NCBI GenBank assembly: GCA_964034945.1
Contig: OZ035961.1
Coordinates: 306,001 to 370,000 of the forward strand
Origin: Chrysopilus asiliformis
Lineage: Eukaryota; Arthropoda; Insecta; Diptera; Rhagionidae
Direction of reading: 5' to 3'
Length of the DNA: 64,000 nucleotides
In this document: in pieces, positions 63,800 to 64,000 of the stretch
Position numbering within the stretch: position 1 is the stretch's first letter
Layout of the letters: each line of letters opens with the position of its first letter
Program-made: the position numbers and the translations under genes
Notes under the pieces: generated by a model
Database searches by the model: none
The model's input: the letters and a program-made list of their open reading frames with translations, nothing else
What the model was told of the DNA's origin: nothing

Positions 63800-64000
63800 T
63801 ATTGCAAAATCTGCTATTTCCCATAGATCACGGAGAGTATCCTTGGTACCATTCGTAGGCGCAGTAATTGATGACTATATTCTAACCAGTTTTACGTTGG
63901 CTCGGTTTAAAATTCACGGAAATTTTGCAAAAATTTTCTAACTTCACAAACTTTTCTTTGGCGTGAAGAAAACAGTGAGACACGTATTTCGACTCGAAAG
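63800..64000 (-). promoter_or_regulatory. puf 5'UTR/promoter region (partial)
   Basis: 200 bp upstream of the puf start codon, cut by the window edge. No TATA box or other core element is convincing. A 130-codon plus-strand frame crosses it, but it looks like chance sequence antisense to exon 1. Confidence 0.35.

Noticed and set aside
63549..63941. 130-codon plus-strand frame overlapping the puf first exon
   Set aside because: No recognisable domain, ordinary chance length, and it overlaps the supported minus-strand start exon.
1..64000. tRNA, rRNA or known microRNA genes
   Set aside because: No cloverleaf with box A/B, rRNA block or familiar miRNA seed was recognised by eye; a covariance-model scan would be decisive.

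Overview
The window is a piece of a very AT-rich insect nuclear genome, most likely a dipteran. Genes are split by GT-AG introns, the proteins match fly and vertebrate regulators, and a mariner relic, several MITEs and a non-LTR RNase H fragment lie between and inside them. The species cannot be named from the sequence; a nematoceran fly is my guess.

Four protein genes can be assembled exon by exon with consistent splice phases. (1) 201/6054-11174, plus strand: the 3' part of pasilla (ps), the NOVA-type splicing regulator with three KH domains; its 5' exons lie mostly outside the window. About 11 kb of gene-poor, very AT-rich DNA follows, part of it probably ps 3'UTR. (2) 22748-24493, plus: Atg14/Barkor, complete, four exons, 450 aa, a subunit of the autophagy PI3-kinase complex. 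(3) 33011-41933, plus: an aftiphilin-like clathrin/adaptor-binding protein, five exons, 1471 aa. (4) 47326-63799, minus: puffyeye/USP34, a giant ubiquitin protease, complete in 25 coding exons and 3685 aa, including a 49-nt first exon isolated behind a 2.1-kb intron. Genes 3 and 4 converge tail to tail across 5.4 kb.

The most unusual structure lies between Atg14 and the aftiphilin gene. At 26012-32525 is a 6.5-kb element with near-identical inverted ends of about 1.45 kb; one arm has expanded into a tandem array of a 1.3-kb unit (four direct copies, one truncated). It has no credible protein. Its conserved core is also found, diverged, at about 1440-1880 and 43280-43690, so it belongs to a dispersed family. 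A transcript across it would fold into a very long hairpin, a possible source of siRNA.

Smaller foldback elements are common: a 384-bp near-perfect palindrome with a TAA target duplication (37113-37496), a 131-bp hairpin (39604-39734), a TAA-flanked MITE sharing terminal sequence with the palindrome (43836-44097), and pogo-like TA-flanked mini-elements (2525-2697, 44118-44170).

The genes show no evident shared pathway; this is ordinary eukaryotic clustering, not an operon. I see no tRNA, rRNA or CRISPR array.
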